Assembly (NCBI GenBank): GCA_963776465.1
Contig: CAVZMV010000002.1
Location: forward strand, 2,480,001 to 2,544,000
From: DASRHK01 sp963776465
GTDB taxonomy: Bacteria; Pseudomonadota; Gammaproteobacteria; Nevskiales; Nevskiaceae
Direction: 5' to 3'
Length of the DNA stretch: 64,000 nucleotides
This document shows, one piece after another, positions 10,247-18,415 of this stretch (positions are counted from its first letter, which is position 1; every line of letters starts with the position of its first letter). Made by a program: the position numbers and the translations under genes. A model generated the notes under the pieces. The model was not told the origin of the DNA. It saw nothing but the letters and a program-made list of their open reading frames with translations, and made no database searches.

Positions 10247-11737
10247 TTACCCCGTGGCCGGCACCAGGCTATACGCCTCGAGCGACGGCTCGCGCAGGCG
10301 TCGCCCGTATTCGGTCATGTAGCCGACCCAGTTGTTGGTGTTGCGCCCGTTGGTCAGATACCAGCTGTTGCAGCCGCCGACGTAGACCAGCTGGCTGCTG
10401 CGCTCGTCGAGCTCCTTCTTGAACGCGCCCTCGACCTCGGACCGCACGTCGATGTAGCGCAGGCCGCGGTCGCGCAACAGCTCCACGCACTTGGTGATGT
10501 AGCGCTGCTGGCGCTCGAGCATGAAGATGATGGTGCCGATGCCCAGGTTGGTGTTGGGCCCGTAAAGCACGAAGAAGTTGGGGAAGCCGGAGACGGCCAT
10601 CCCGAGATAGGCCTGGGCGCCGTCCTTCCAGCGCTCGCGCAGGAGCGCCCCGTCGAGCCCCTTGAAATTCATCGGCGCCAGGAACTCGGTCGCGGTGAAG
10701 CCGGTGCCGTAGATGATCGCGTCGACCTGGCGCACGCGGCCGTCTGCGGTGACGATGCCGGTCTCGGTGACCTCGGTGATCGGCTCGGTGACCAGCTCGA
10801 CGTTGGGCTGCGCCAGCGTGCGGAACCAGTCGTTGGAGAAGAGCAGCCGCTTGCAGCCGACCGGGAAATCCGGCGTGAGCTTGCGGCGCAGCTCGGGGTC
10901 CTTGACCTGCCAGTGCAGCAGCAGCGTCGCCACTTTTTCGATGATCCACTTCGACACGCGCTGGATCATCGAATTCCTCTGGATCGCAGACGCCAGGAAC
11001 TCGGCGTACCAGAAAATCCGCAGCCGATCGAGCGTGTGCGTCCACGGCCAGTGCGCCAGCAGCCATTTCTCCACCCGCGTGTACTCGCGGTCGAGCTTGG
11101 GCAGGCACCAGGCGGGTGATCTCTGGAACACGTAAAGCTGGTCGGTCTGCTGCGCGACTTCCGGCACGTACTGGATCGCGCTCGGTCCGGTGCCGATGCT
11201 GGCCACCGCCTTCCCGACGAACTCGGCGGTGTGGTCCCACTGCGCGGAGTGAAACGCCGGGCCCTTGAAGCGCTCGATGCCCGGGATCGGTGGAAACGCC
11301 GGCCGGTGCAGCTGGCCCACCGCGCTGATGAGCACCTGCGCCTCCAGCATCTGGCCATCGGTGAACCAGATCTTCCAGACCCCCCGGGCCTCGTCGAATT
11401 CGGCGCCCAGCACTTCGCGCTGGAAGCGGATGTGCTGCTTGAGCCGGTACTTCTTCGCGACGAGATGCTGGTAGTTCAGGATGTCGCGCTGCGGACCGTA
11501 GGCGCGAGACCACGGATAGTGCGGCTCGAACGAGAACGAGTAGAGATGCGACGGCACGTCGCAGGCGGCGCCCGGATAAGTGTTCTCGCGCCACACGCCG
11601 CCGAGGTCCGCGGCTTTCTCGAAAATCGTGAAGCTGTTGATCCCGGCTTTCTTGAGGTAGTAACCCATGCCCAGGCCGGCAAAGCCGGCGCCGATGATCG
11701 CGATGGTCGGATTCGCCGGGGCTTCCTTGGCGGTCAC
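10247..11737 (-). CDS. Flavin-containing Baeyer-Villiger monooxygenase
   Basis: Converts a ketone to an ester or lactone using FAD, NADPH and O2. The 496-residue protein has the FAD motif GAGFAG near residues 16-21, the GGVWRENTYPGAACDVPSHLY-type block, a second Rossmann motif (SIGTGPSAIQ) for NADPH, and between them FKGPAFHSAQWDH, which matches the Baeyer-Villiger fingerprint FxGxxxHxxxW[P/D]. The open frame runs upstream to 12160, but that part is the shadow of the crotonase gene. The GTG at 11737, 8 bases after the crotonase stop, gives a normal N-terminus. No strong ribosome-binding site is visible, so it may depend on coupling. The substrate is unknown; cyclic ketones and steroids are common in the family. 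Confidence 0.9.
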   Translation of the reverse strand: MTAKEAPANPTIAIIGAGFAGLGMGYYLKKAGINSFTIFEKAADLGGVWRENTYPGAACDVPSHLYSFSFEPHYPWSRAYGPQRDILNYQHLVAKKYRLKQHIRFQREVLGAEFDEARGVWKIWFTDGQMLEAQVLISAVGQLHRPAFPPIPGIERFKGPAFHSAQWDHTAEFVGKAVASIGTGPSAIQYVPEVAQQTDQLYVFQRSPAWCLPKLDREYTRVEKWLLAHWPWTHTLDRLRIFWYAEFLASAIQRNSMIQRVSKWIIEKVATLLLHWQVKDPELRRKLTPDFPVGCKRLLFSNDWFRTLAQPNVELVTEPITEVTETGIVTADGRVRQVDAIIYGTGFTATEFLAPMNFKGLDGALLRERWKDGAQAYLGMAVSGFPNFFVLYGPNTNLGIGTIIFMLERQQRYITKCVELLRDRGLRYIDVRSEVEGAFKKELDERSSQLVYVGGCNSWYLTNGRNTNNWVGYMTEYGRRLREPSLEAYSLVPATG

Positions 11738-11745
11738 GGGCAGTT

Positions 11746-12510
11746 TCAGGCGAAGCGTGCGAAATCCGGCTGGCGCTTCTGCACGAAGGCGTTCATCGCT
11801 TCGAGCGCTTCGGGCTCGCGCAGCATGGGCACGAAGTGTCCCGCCTCGAGCGGGATCGCCTGCGCCACGACGTCGGCGCGCCAGCGCTTGAGCAACGACT
11901 TCGTCACGCGGGCAGCTTTGGGAGGCAGTTGTGCGATGGCGACCGCCTGTTTTCGTGCGACCTCTTCCACTTCGGCGTTCGGCGCCACCGCGTTCACCAA
12001 TCCGTACTCGCGCGCCTTGGCCGCGTCGAACGGCCCGGTGAACAAGAGCTCGAAGGCGCGCACGTGGCCCATCAGCCGCGGCAGGATGTAGGTGGAGGCG
12101 AACTCGGGGCAGATACCCAGGTTCACGAACGGCATGTTGAAGCGCGTCTGCTCGCCGCAATAGACCAGGTCACAGTGCAGCAGCAGCGTCACGCCGATGC
12201 CCACGGCGACGCCGCTGGGCGCGGCGATCACCGGCTTGTCGATGGTCGAGAGCGCCTGCATGAACTGCCCGACCGGGCTGTCGTCGCCGGCGAGCGGGCC
12301 CTTGAGGAAATCCATGACGTCGTTGCCGGCGCAAAAGCAATCCGACTGGCCGGCGAAGAGCACGACCCGCACCGCGGAATCGGCTTGCGCGCTCTTGAGG
12401 GCGCTGGCTGCATCGGCGTACATCGCCTGCGTCAGCGCGTTCTTCTTGTCCGGCCGGTTGAAACGGATGGTGAGGACGCGATCCCGCGTCTCGATCAGGA
12501 CGTGCGACAT
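11746..12510 (-). CDS. Enoyl-CoA hydratase/isomerase family protein (crotonase)
   Basis: A 254-residue crotonase-fold enzyme acting on an acyl-CoA thioester. The oxyanion-hole region CAGNDVMDF is near residues 59-67 and the second one SGVAVGIGVTLLLHCDL near 98-114. The region NLGICPEFAS keeps one acidic residue (Glu) where classical hydratases have two, which is commoner in isomerases and in PaaG- or EchA-like proteins. ATG at 12510 chosen because it gives the family N-terminus MSHVLIETRDRVLTIRFNRP; the frame extends to 12612 without homology. It is first in the operon with the Baeyer-Villiger monooxygenase and esterase and divergent from the M28 peptidase. A role in ring or side-chain degradation is inferred from context. 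Confidence 0.9.
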   Translation of the reverse strand: MSHVLIETRDRVLTIRFNRPDKKNALTQAMYADAASALKSAQADSAVRVVLFAGQSDCFCAGNDVMDFLKGPLAGDDSPVGQFMQALSTIDKPVIAAPSGVAVGIGVTLLLHCDLVYCGEQTRFNMPFVNLGICPEFASTYILPRLMGHVRAFELLFTGPFDAAKAREYGLVNAVAPNAEVEEVARKQAVAIAQLPPKAARVTKSLLKRWRADVVAQAIPLEAGHFVPMLREPEALEAMNAFVQKRQPDFARFA

Positions 12511-12625
12511 GAGTGCTCCGGATGCTCGAAATTCCCTTGGCCGGTGGTGGCGCGTCGCTTTACAGCCGCGTCGTCGATCGCAGACACTCACGTGCCCTCC
12601 CGGACCTCTCAAGCAAGTCTAAACC

Positions 12626-14071
12626 ATGAGAAAGGTGTTGCTGCTCGCCAGCCTGGCTGGCGCGGCCAGCGTTGCCGCCAAACCCGCCGACGACGTGCTC
12701 TCCAGGGTTCGCGACGCGGCGCTGCAGAGCGACTTCGCGTATCGCCAACTTTCGGCGCTGACCGACGAAATTGGTCCGCGATTGACTGGCTCGGTCCAGG
12801 CCGAGGCCGCCGTCGCCCGGGTGGCGCAGGAGATGCAGCGCGCCGGCCTGAAGGTCACGCTGCAGCCCGCGTGGGTGCCGCACTGGGTTCGCGGCGAGGA
12901 GCGGGCAGCGCTGACGAAGTATCCGGATCAGCCTGATGGGGTCACGCAGCGCCTGGCGGTGACGACACTTGGCGGCTCCGTGGCGACGCCGGCCGACGGC
13001 ATCCAGGCCGAAGTGCTGGTCGTGCGCAGCTACGAGGACCTCGAAGCGCACAAAGCGCAGGCCAAGGGCCGGATCGTGCTGTTCGCGGTGCGCTTCGAGC
13101 AGGAGGCGGCCGACAACGGCCTGGCCATGGAAGCGTACAGCGTCGCTTCCGACTACCGCGGCAACGGCGCCAGCGCGGCGGCCAAGGTGGGTGCCGTCGC
13201 GGCCCTGGTGCGCTCCATTGGCGGCGCCGAGTACCGCATGCCGCACACGGGCGCGATGTGGTACGCGGAGGATGCGCCGAAAATCCCGGCCGGCGCGCTC
13301 AGCGCCGAGGACGCCGACCTGGTCTCGCGACTCTCTGCGAAGGGCCCGGTGACGATGCAGCTGTTGCTGACGCCGCAATTGCTGAAGCTGGTGCTCAGCC
13401 ACAACGTCATCGCGGATCTGCCGGGAAGCGACAAGCCCGACGAGATCGTGCTCCTGTCGGGACACCTGGATTCCTGGGACCTGGGCACGGGCGCCATCGA
13501 CGATGGCGCCGGCGTCGCCGCGTCCATGGGAGCGCTGGAGACGATCAAGCGCCTGAAGCTCAAGCCGCGTCGCACGCTGCGGGCCGTGGCCTGGATGAAC
13601 GAGGAGAACGGCCTGTGTGGCGCGGATGCCTACGCCAAGGCCAATCCGGATCCGTCGAAGTCGCACGCCGCCGTGATCGAGAGCGATAGCGGTGCGGGAC
13701 GCCCGCTGGGTCTTTACGCGCACGTGACGCCCGAGACGATGGCGACGTTCAAGCCGCTGGTCGCGGCGCTGAGCCCCATCGGCGCCGGCATCGTGCAGCG
13801 ACGCGAAAGTCATCTCGGCGCCGACATCAGCCAGATCGAGCAGCACGGCGTGCCGGGCTTCGCGCCGATGCTGGATACGCGCAGCTACTTCCATTACCAC
13901 CACACGGCCGCGGACACGCTCGACAAGGTGGATCCGCAGGATCTGAAGAAGCACGTCGCGTTGCTCGCGACGCTCGCGTGGTGGCTGGCCGACGCTCCCG
14001 AATCGCTGCCGCGCAATCCGCCGACGCCGGAGAAGGAGCGCTGGAAGCTGGATTGTTCGAGCCCGCGCTGA
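12626..14071 (+). CDS. Exported M28-family zinc metallopeptidase (carboxypeptidase Q-like)
   Basis: A 481-residue secreted aminopeptidase or carboxypeptidase. An N-terminal signal peptide (MRKVLLLASLAGAASVAA) is followed by a propeptide/PA-like region and an M28 catalytic domain from about residue 260. Metal ligands and catalytic residues are visible: His280 and Asp282 in SGHLDSWD, Asp292 in GAIDDGAG, the Glu326/Glu327 pair in MNEENG, Asp354 in IESDSG, and the last His in YFHYHHTAADT. The architecture matches plasma-glutamate-carboxypeptidase-like proteins. It is divergent from the crotonase operon (115 bases between starts) and is followed by a GTAG repeat. A periplasmic or extracellular dipeptidase role is inferred. 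Confidence 0.93.
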   Translation: MRKVLLLASLAGAASVAAKPADDVLSRVRDAALQSDFAYRQLSALTDEIGPRLTGSVQAEAAVARVAQEMQRAGLKVTLQPAWVPHWVRGEERAALTKYPDQPDGVTQRLAVTTLGGSVATPADGIQAEVLVVRSYEDLEAHKAQAKGRIVLFAVRFEQEAADNGLAMEAYSVASDYRGNGASAAAKVGAVAALVRSIGGAEYRMPHTGAMWYAEDAPKIPAGALSAEDADLVSRLSAKGPVTMQLLLTPQLLKLVLSHNVIADLPGSDKPDEIVLLSGHLDSWDLGTGAIDDGAGVAASMGALETIKRLKLKPRRTLRAVAWMNEENGLCGADAYAKANPDPSKSHAAVIESDSGAGRPLGLYAHVTPETMATFKPLVAALSPIGAGIVQRRESHLGADISQIEQHGVPGFAPMLDTRSYFHYHHTAADTLDKVDPQDLKKHVALLATLAWWLADAPESLPRNPPTPEKERWKLDCSSPR

Positions 14072-14075
14072 ATTT

Positions 14076-14125
14076 GCAGGAGGGGCTGTTAGCCCCGAGA
14101 GATCGCGGCCAACGGCCGCTCCTAC
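14076..14125. repeat. GTAG/CTAC REP-like palindrome, copy 2
   Basis: GCAGGAGGGGCTGTTAGCCC on the left and GGCCAACGGCCGCTCCTAC on the right, an imperfect version of the palindrome at 9257-9311. It occupies the gap between the convergent M28 peptidase and ilvB genes. The left head has drifted from GTAG to GCAG and the stems are less perfect, so it looks like an older copy. Confidence 0.8.
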
Positions 14126-14134
14126 AACCAGCGG

Positions 14135-15964
14135 TCAGAACAAATCTGCCTTGTTGTCCTTTTTCGGCGCCGCCGGCTGCTCGCGCGACGGGATCCACTC
14201 GCCGGTGATCATCTGCTCGTAGGACATGCCGGGCCCCACCATCGGGTATACAGACGCCATCGGGTCGATCAGCACTTCCAGGAACGCGGGCCCCTTGAAG
14301 TCGATGAACTCCTTGACGACGCGCGCCAGGTCGGCCTTCTTGTCCAGGCGCCGGGCGAACTTGTAGCCGTCGGCTTCCGCCGCCTTGACGAAGTCTTTCT
14401 GGTGCAGCGACTTGTCGGAGCCGGCGTAGCGCGAGTCGAAGAACAGGCGCTGCCACTGCTTGACCATGCCGTCGCCGAAGTTGTTCAGCACCACGACCTT
14501 CACCGGCAGGTTGTAGGTCGTGACGGTCTCCAGCTCGCCCAGGTTCATGCGGATGCTGGCGTCACCGTCGATGTCGATCACCGTCTTCTTCGGGCACGCG
14601 AACTGCGCGCCGATCGCTGCCGGCAGCCCGAAGCCCATCGTGCCCATCGACCCTGACGTCAGCCACAGCCGCGGCTGCTTGAAGTCGAAATACTGCGCCG
14701 CCCACATCTGGTGCTGGCCGACACCGGTGGCGACGATGGCCTCGCCCTTCGTGAGCTTGTTGATCTCTTCGATCACCGCGTGCGGCTGGATCGCGTCGGA
14801 ATTGCGATCGTAGTTCAGTGGATGCTTCTGCTTGAGATCGGCGATGTGCTGGTGCCACGCCGCGTAGTCGGGCCTGAAGGCGCGCCTGGCGCCGTGCTCG
14901 CGCAGCGCCGACAGCGCCTGGTTGAGCTCGCCGACGTGCGACCAGTGCACGCGCTTGACCTTGCCGATCTCGGACGGGTCCACGTCCAGGTGCGCGATCC
15001 ATTTCGCGCCGCGGGCGAATTTCGCCGGGACGCCGGCGACGCGATCGTCGAAGCGCGCGCCAACGGCGATCAGGAAATCGCAGTCGTCGGTCGCGTAGTT
15101 GGCGAAGGCCGTGCCGTGCATGCCGAGCATCTGCAGGGCGCGCGGCGCGGTCGTGTCATAGGCGCCGATGCCCATCAGCGTGGTCGTCACCGGGATGCCG
15201 AACGCGTCGGCAAACGCGCGCAGCGACTCGGCCGCGTGCGCATTGATGACACCGCCGCCGGCATAGATCAGGGGGCGCTTCGACTGGACCAGCATTTCGA
15301 AGAATTTCCCGGCATGCGCTTCGTCGAGCCGGTTGTCGAACACCTGCCGGAGCCGCGCGCGATATCCGGGGAGCGGCAAGGACCCTTCGCCCTTGAAGGC
15401 GCCGGACCAGTTCTGCACGTCCTTGGGGATGTCGACGACCACCGGTCCGGGCCGGCCGGTGCGCGCGATCTCGAAGGCGGCGCGCACGGTTGCTTCAAGC
15501 TTCTTCGGATCGGTGATCAGGAAGACGTGCTTGGCGGCCGCGCCCATGATCGAGCTGATCGGCGCTTCCTGGAACGCGTCGGAGCCGACGGCGGCCGTGG
15601 GCACCTGGCCGCAGATCACCACGATGGGGATCGAGTCCGCCATGCAGTCCCGCACCGGGGTGACGGTGTTGGTGGCGCCCGGGCCGGACGTCACCAGGGC
15701 GACACCGACCTTGCCGGAAGCGCGCGCGTAGCCGGCGGCCATGAACCCGGCGGCCTGCTCGTTGGCGGGCACGACGAGCGGCATGCGCTCGCCGTTCTGC
15801 TTGTTGAAGCGGAAGATCGCGTCGTAGGTCGGCAGGATCGCGCCGCCGCTGTAGCCGAAGACGACGTCCGTACCCTCGTCAGCCAGGATCTGGATGACGA
15901 TCTCCGCGCCCGACATGGTCTTGCCGGCGAGGGGATGGGGGTGCGGCTTCAGGACGGCGTTCAT
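14135..15964 (-). CDS. ilvB: Acetolactate synthase (acetohydroxyacid synthase) large, catalytic subunit
   Basis: Condenses pyruvate with pyruvate or 2-oxobutyrate using thiamine diphosphate (ThDP) and FAD, the first common step of Val/Leu/Ile synthesis. From the ATG at 15964 the protein is about 609 residues; an ATG at 16009 would add 15. The ThDP-activating Glu lies in VPANEQAAGFMAAGYARASG, the FAD domain is in the middle, and the ThDP/Mg motif is GDASIRMN...NN near residues 475-500. The C-terminal MSYEQMITGEWIPSREQP is longer than in enteric IlvI. It is transcribed away from the small subunit gene ilvN, although the two are normally in one operon. Confidence 0.95.
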   Translation of the reverse strand: MNAVLKPHPHPLAGKTMSGAEIVIQILADEGTDVVFGYSGGAILPTYDAIFRFNKQNGERMPLVVPANEQAAGFMAAGYARASGKVGVALVTSGPGATNTVTPVRDCMADSIPIVVICGQVPTAAVGSDAFQEAPISSIMGAAAKHVFLITDPKKLEATVRAAFEIARTGRPGPVVVDIPKDVQNWSGAFKGEGSLPLPGYRARLRQVFDNRLDEAHAGKFFEMLVQSKRPLIYAGGGVINAHAAESLRAFADAFGIPVTTTLMGIGAYDTTAPRALQMLGMHGTAFANYATDDCDFLIAVGARFDDRVAGVPAKFARGAKWIAHLDVDPSEIGKVKRVHWSHVGELNQALSALREHGARRAFRPDYAAWHQHIADLKQKHPLNYDRNSDAIQPHAVIEEINKLTKGEAIVATGVGQHQMWAAQYFDFKQPRLWLTSGSMGTMGFGLPAAIGAQFACPKKTVIDIDGDASIRMNLGELETVTTYNLPVKVVVLNNFGDGMVKQWQRLFFDSRYAGSDKSLHQKDFVKAAEADGYKFARRLDKKADLARVVKEFIDFKGPAFLEVLIDPMASVYPMVGPGMSYEQMITGEWIPSREQPAAPKKDNKADLF

Positions 15965-16015
15965 CGAGACGATCCGGGGAGTGGTCCGCGAGGGCAAACG
16001 GACCGGCATGTTAAC

Positions 16016-16045
16016 TTGATTTTGCGCTGCAACAAAGTTACTTTG
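16016..16045 (+). promoter_or_regulatory. Candidate promoter and 13-base palindrome between divergent ilvB and ilvN
   Basis: TTGATT (16016-16021), a 17-base spacer and TACTTT (16039-16044) precede the ilvN ATG at 16054 by so little that the ilvN mRNA would be nearly leaderless. The palindrome CAAAGT-T-ACTTTG (16033-16045) overlaps the proposed -10. It is centred between the two divergent genes, so it could be a shared operator. The -10 match is weak. Confidence 0.4.
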
Positions 16046-16053
16046 CGCGCCCC

Positions 16054-16554
16054 ATGCGGCACATCATTTCCATCCTTTTGCAGAACGAAGCCGGCGCGCT
16101 CGCACGCGTGGCGGGGATGTTCTCGTCGCGCGGCTACAACATCGATTCGCTGACCGTCGCGCCGACGCACGATCCCGCGGTCTCGCGCATCACGCTGGTG
16201 ACGATGGGCTCCGACGCGGTGATCGACCAGATCATCAAGCAGACGCGCAAACTGGTCGACATCGTCGAGATCACCGACCTGTCGAGCGCCGATCACCTGG
16301 AATGCGAGCTGCTGATGCTCAAGGTCCAGGTCAAGGACGGGTCGGCCCGCACGGTCGTGGACTGCGTCCGCCGTCACCGCGGGCAGATCCTCGACGAATC
16401 CGACAACACGCGCATGGTGCTGATGTCGGGCACCGGGGCGGAGTGCGATGCATTCCTGGCCGAGGTGAGCAAGCTCGGCACGGTGCTCGAGATGGTGCGC
16501 AGCGGCGTTGCCGCGCTGGCGCGCGGCCATCAACTGCTGGCAGTGCCGGCGTAA
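16054..16554 (+). CDS. ilvN: Acetolactate synthase small, regulatory subunit
   Basis: Binds and activates the catalytic subunit and confers valine feedback inhibition through its ACT domain. The 166-residue protein has an N-terminal ACT domain (ISILLQNEAGALARVAGMFS, GYNIDSLTVAPTHD, about residues 4-75) and the C-terminal ALS_ss_C domain (residues about 85-160, DESDNTRMVLMSGTG). Length is typical of the long IlvH/IlvN form. It is divergent from ilvB and 34 bases upstream of ilvC, so the regulatory subunit is expressed with the next enzyme of the pathway instead of with its own catalytic partner. Confidence 0.95.
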   Translation: MRHIISILLQNEAGALARVAGMFSSRGYNIDSLTVAPTHDPAVSRITLVTMGSDAVIDQIIKQTRKLVDIVEITDLSSADHLECELLMLKVQVKDGSARTVVDCVRRHRGQILDESDNTRMVLMSGTGAECDAFLAEVSKLGTVLEMVRSGVAALARGHQLLAVPA

Positions 16555-16588
16555 GAATTCCAGAACAGGCCAGAACAGGGGTTATAAC

Positions 16589-17611
16589 GTGAGCATCAGT
16601 GTTTATTACGACAAGGACGCGGACCTTTCGATCATCCAGTCGAAGAAGGTGGCCATCCTGGGCTACGGCTCACAGGGTCACGCGCATGCGCAAAACCTCA
16701 AGGACAGCGGCGTTGACGTCACCGTCGCGCTGCGCAAGGGCTCCAAATCCTGGGACAAGGCGGTCAACGCCGGCCTCAAGGTCAAGGAAGTTGCCGAGGC
16801 GGTGAAAGGCGCCGACGTCGTCATGATCCTCGCTCCCGATCAGGATCAGCGGAAGATCTACGAGGAATCGGTGGCGAACAATCTGAAGAAGGGCGGGGCG
16901 CTCGCCTTCGCGCATGGCTTCAACATCCACTTCCAGCTGATCGAGCCGCGCGCGGACCTCGACGTGATCATGGTCGCGCCCAAGGGGCCCGGGCATCTCG
17001 TGCGCAGCACTTACGCCCAGGGCGGCGGCGTGCCCTCGCTGATCTGCGTGCACCAGGACGCCAGCGGCCAGGCCAAGCAGATCGCGCTGTCGTACGCGAG
17101 CGCCAACGGCGGCGGCCGCGCCGGCATCATCGAGACCACGTTCAAGGAAGAGACCGAGACCGATCTCTTCGGCGAGCAGGCGGTGCTGTGCGGCGGCGCT
17201 ACCGCGCTGGTGCAGGCCGGGTTCGAGACGCTGGTCGAGGCAGGCTACGCGCCGGAGATGGCGTACTTCGAATGCCTGCATGAGCTCAAGCTCATCGTCG
17301 ACCTGATGTACGAAGGCGGTATGGCCAACATGCGCTACTCGATCAGCAACACGGCCGAGTATGGTGACTACACGCGCGGTCCGCGCATCGTCAACGACGC
17401 GACCAAGCTGGAGATGAAGAAGATCCTGCGCGAGATCCAGACCGGCGCCTTCGCGCGCGAGTTCGTGTCCGAGAACCAGGCCGGCGCGCCGACGCTGAAA
17501 GCGCAGCGCCGCATCGGCGCCGAGCACCAGATCGAGAAGGTCGGGGCCAAGCTGCGTTCGATGATGCCCTGGATCGCCAAGAACAAGCTGGTCGACAAGG
17601 CGCGGAACTAG
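16589..17611 (+). CDS. ilvC: Ketol-acid reductoisomerase (NADP+), class I
   Basis: Second step of branched-chain amino acid synthesis: Mg-dependent alkyl migration and NADPH reduction of acetolactate or acetohydroxybutyrate. I chose the GTG at 16589 because AGGGG ends 8 bases upstream and the product (340 residues, MSISVYYDKDADLSIIQSKK) matches the class I length. The NADPH motif GYGSQGHAHAQNLKDSG is near residues 24-40, and the knotted C-terminal domain has DLFGEQAVLCGG and ECLHELKLIVDLMYEGG with the metal-binding acidic residues. A short direct repeat (CCAGAACAGG twice, 16560-16579) lies just before the ribosome-binding site. Its stop overlaps the convergent sulfotransferase stop in a CTAG. 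Confidence 0.96.
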   Translation: MSISVYYDKDADLSIIQSKKVAILGYGSQGHAHAQNLKDSGVDVTVALRKGSKSWDKAVNAGLKVKEVAEAVKGADVVMILAPDQDQRKIYEESVANNLKKGGALAFAHGFNIHFQLIEPRADLDVIMVAPKGPGHLVRSTYAQGGGVPSLICVHQDASGQAKQIALSYASANGGGRAGIIETTFKEETETDLFGEQAVLCGGATALVQAGFETLVEAGYAPEMAYFECLHELKLIVDLMYEGGMANMRYSISNTAEYGDYTRGPRIVNDATKLEMKKILREIQTGAFAREFVSENQAGAPTLKAQRRIGAEHQIEKVGAKLRSMMPWIAKNKLVDKARN

Positions 17612-18318
17612 ACGCTCGACGCGGCCGCGCGCTCCTTGAGGAAGCGCGCGCGCCACTCGTCCGCGGTCTTGTCGCGCTGCTTCTGGATGGGCGAGCGCAG
17701 CTTGCGGCTCGCCCAGAACCCGAGCGGCGATCCCATCCACGCCGCGATGCGCCGCACCACTTTCCGGTAGTTGCGCTCCAGCTCCTCGTAAGTGGTGCGG
17801 AACGGCTGGATGTTCTTCTCGCGGAAATAGCCTTCCCACGCCTCGTTGTAGGACGTCAGCTCCTCGATCTCGCGCTGGATTGCCAGAAAGTCGTACGGCG
17901 GATCCGGACGCTGCGCAGCGCCCTTGACCCAGCCGCCCGTGGCCCGGGCGCGGTAGTTCGAGATCGCCTGCAGCACCGGGTCGGCGCGCGTGCAGAGCAG
18001 GTAGCGGGCCGCGGGGAAGTGCCGCTCGAGGAACAGCTTGCGCGGCCATTTGCGAAAGTCGCGCCAGTGCAGCTTGACGCAGAAGTGCCGTCCCGGCGCT
18101 TCCCAGCGGGTCTTGATGCGCTCGACGTATCCGTCGAAATCGCGCAGCACGTCGTCGATGGTGATGCCCAGCTGCGGGAAGACGCTGCGCGGCATCACCA
18201 GGCCAGGCTCGAAGAACTCCTCGCCGCCCGAAATCAGGCCCGCTTCGGACAGGAGCGACGACAGCCAGGTGCTGCCGGTGCGCGGGGAGGAGCAGATGAT
18301 GAGGTATTGTTGCGGCAC
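17608..18318 (-). CDS. Stf0-type sulfotransferase family protein
   Basis: A 236-residue sulfotransferase-fold protein that would transfer sulfate from PAPS (3'-phosphoadenosine 5'-phosphosulfate) to an unknown acceptor, by family analogy to mycobacterial trehalose sulfotransferase Stf0. The 5'-phosphosulfate loop SSPRTGSTWLSSLL is at residues 10-23 directly after the first strand, and RADPVLQAISNYRA (about 110-123) corresponds to the 3'-phosphate-binding region. The tail is basic. No sulfate-activation or carbohydrate genes are adjacent, so the acceptor cannot be inferred. It is convergent with ilvC; the two stop codons share CTAG at 17608-17611. It is divergent from pssA. Confidence 0.85.
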   Translation of the reverse strand: MPQQYLIICSSPRTGSTWLSSLLSEAGLISGGEEFFEPGLVMPRSVFPQLGITIDDVLRDFDGYVERIKTRWEAPGRHFCVKLHWRDFRKWPRKLFLERHFPAARYLLCTRADPVLQAISNYRARATGGWVKGAAQRPDPPYDFLAIQREIEELTSYNEAWEGYFREKNIQPFRTTYEELERNYRKVVRRIAAWMGSPLGFWASRKLRSPIQKQRDKTADEWRARFLKERAAASSV

Positions 18319-18415
18319 GGCAGAAATAGCGTGGCTTGTTGCGGAACTGCCGGCGAATCAGCGGTTCTCTATGATAACAACAGGCTTTCAGCCAGACCTT
18401 GGAAGAACAACGTCA

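Noticed and set aside
11738..12160. N-terminal extension of the Baeyer-Villiger monooxygenase frame
   Set aside because: Lies antisense-free but out of frame within the crotonase gene; Arg/Ala-rich and without homology, so the GTG at 11737 was used.
16560..16579. Tandem CCAGAACAGG before ilvC as an operator
   Set aside because: Only two 10-base copies next to the ribosome-binding site; probably a small slippage duplication.
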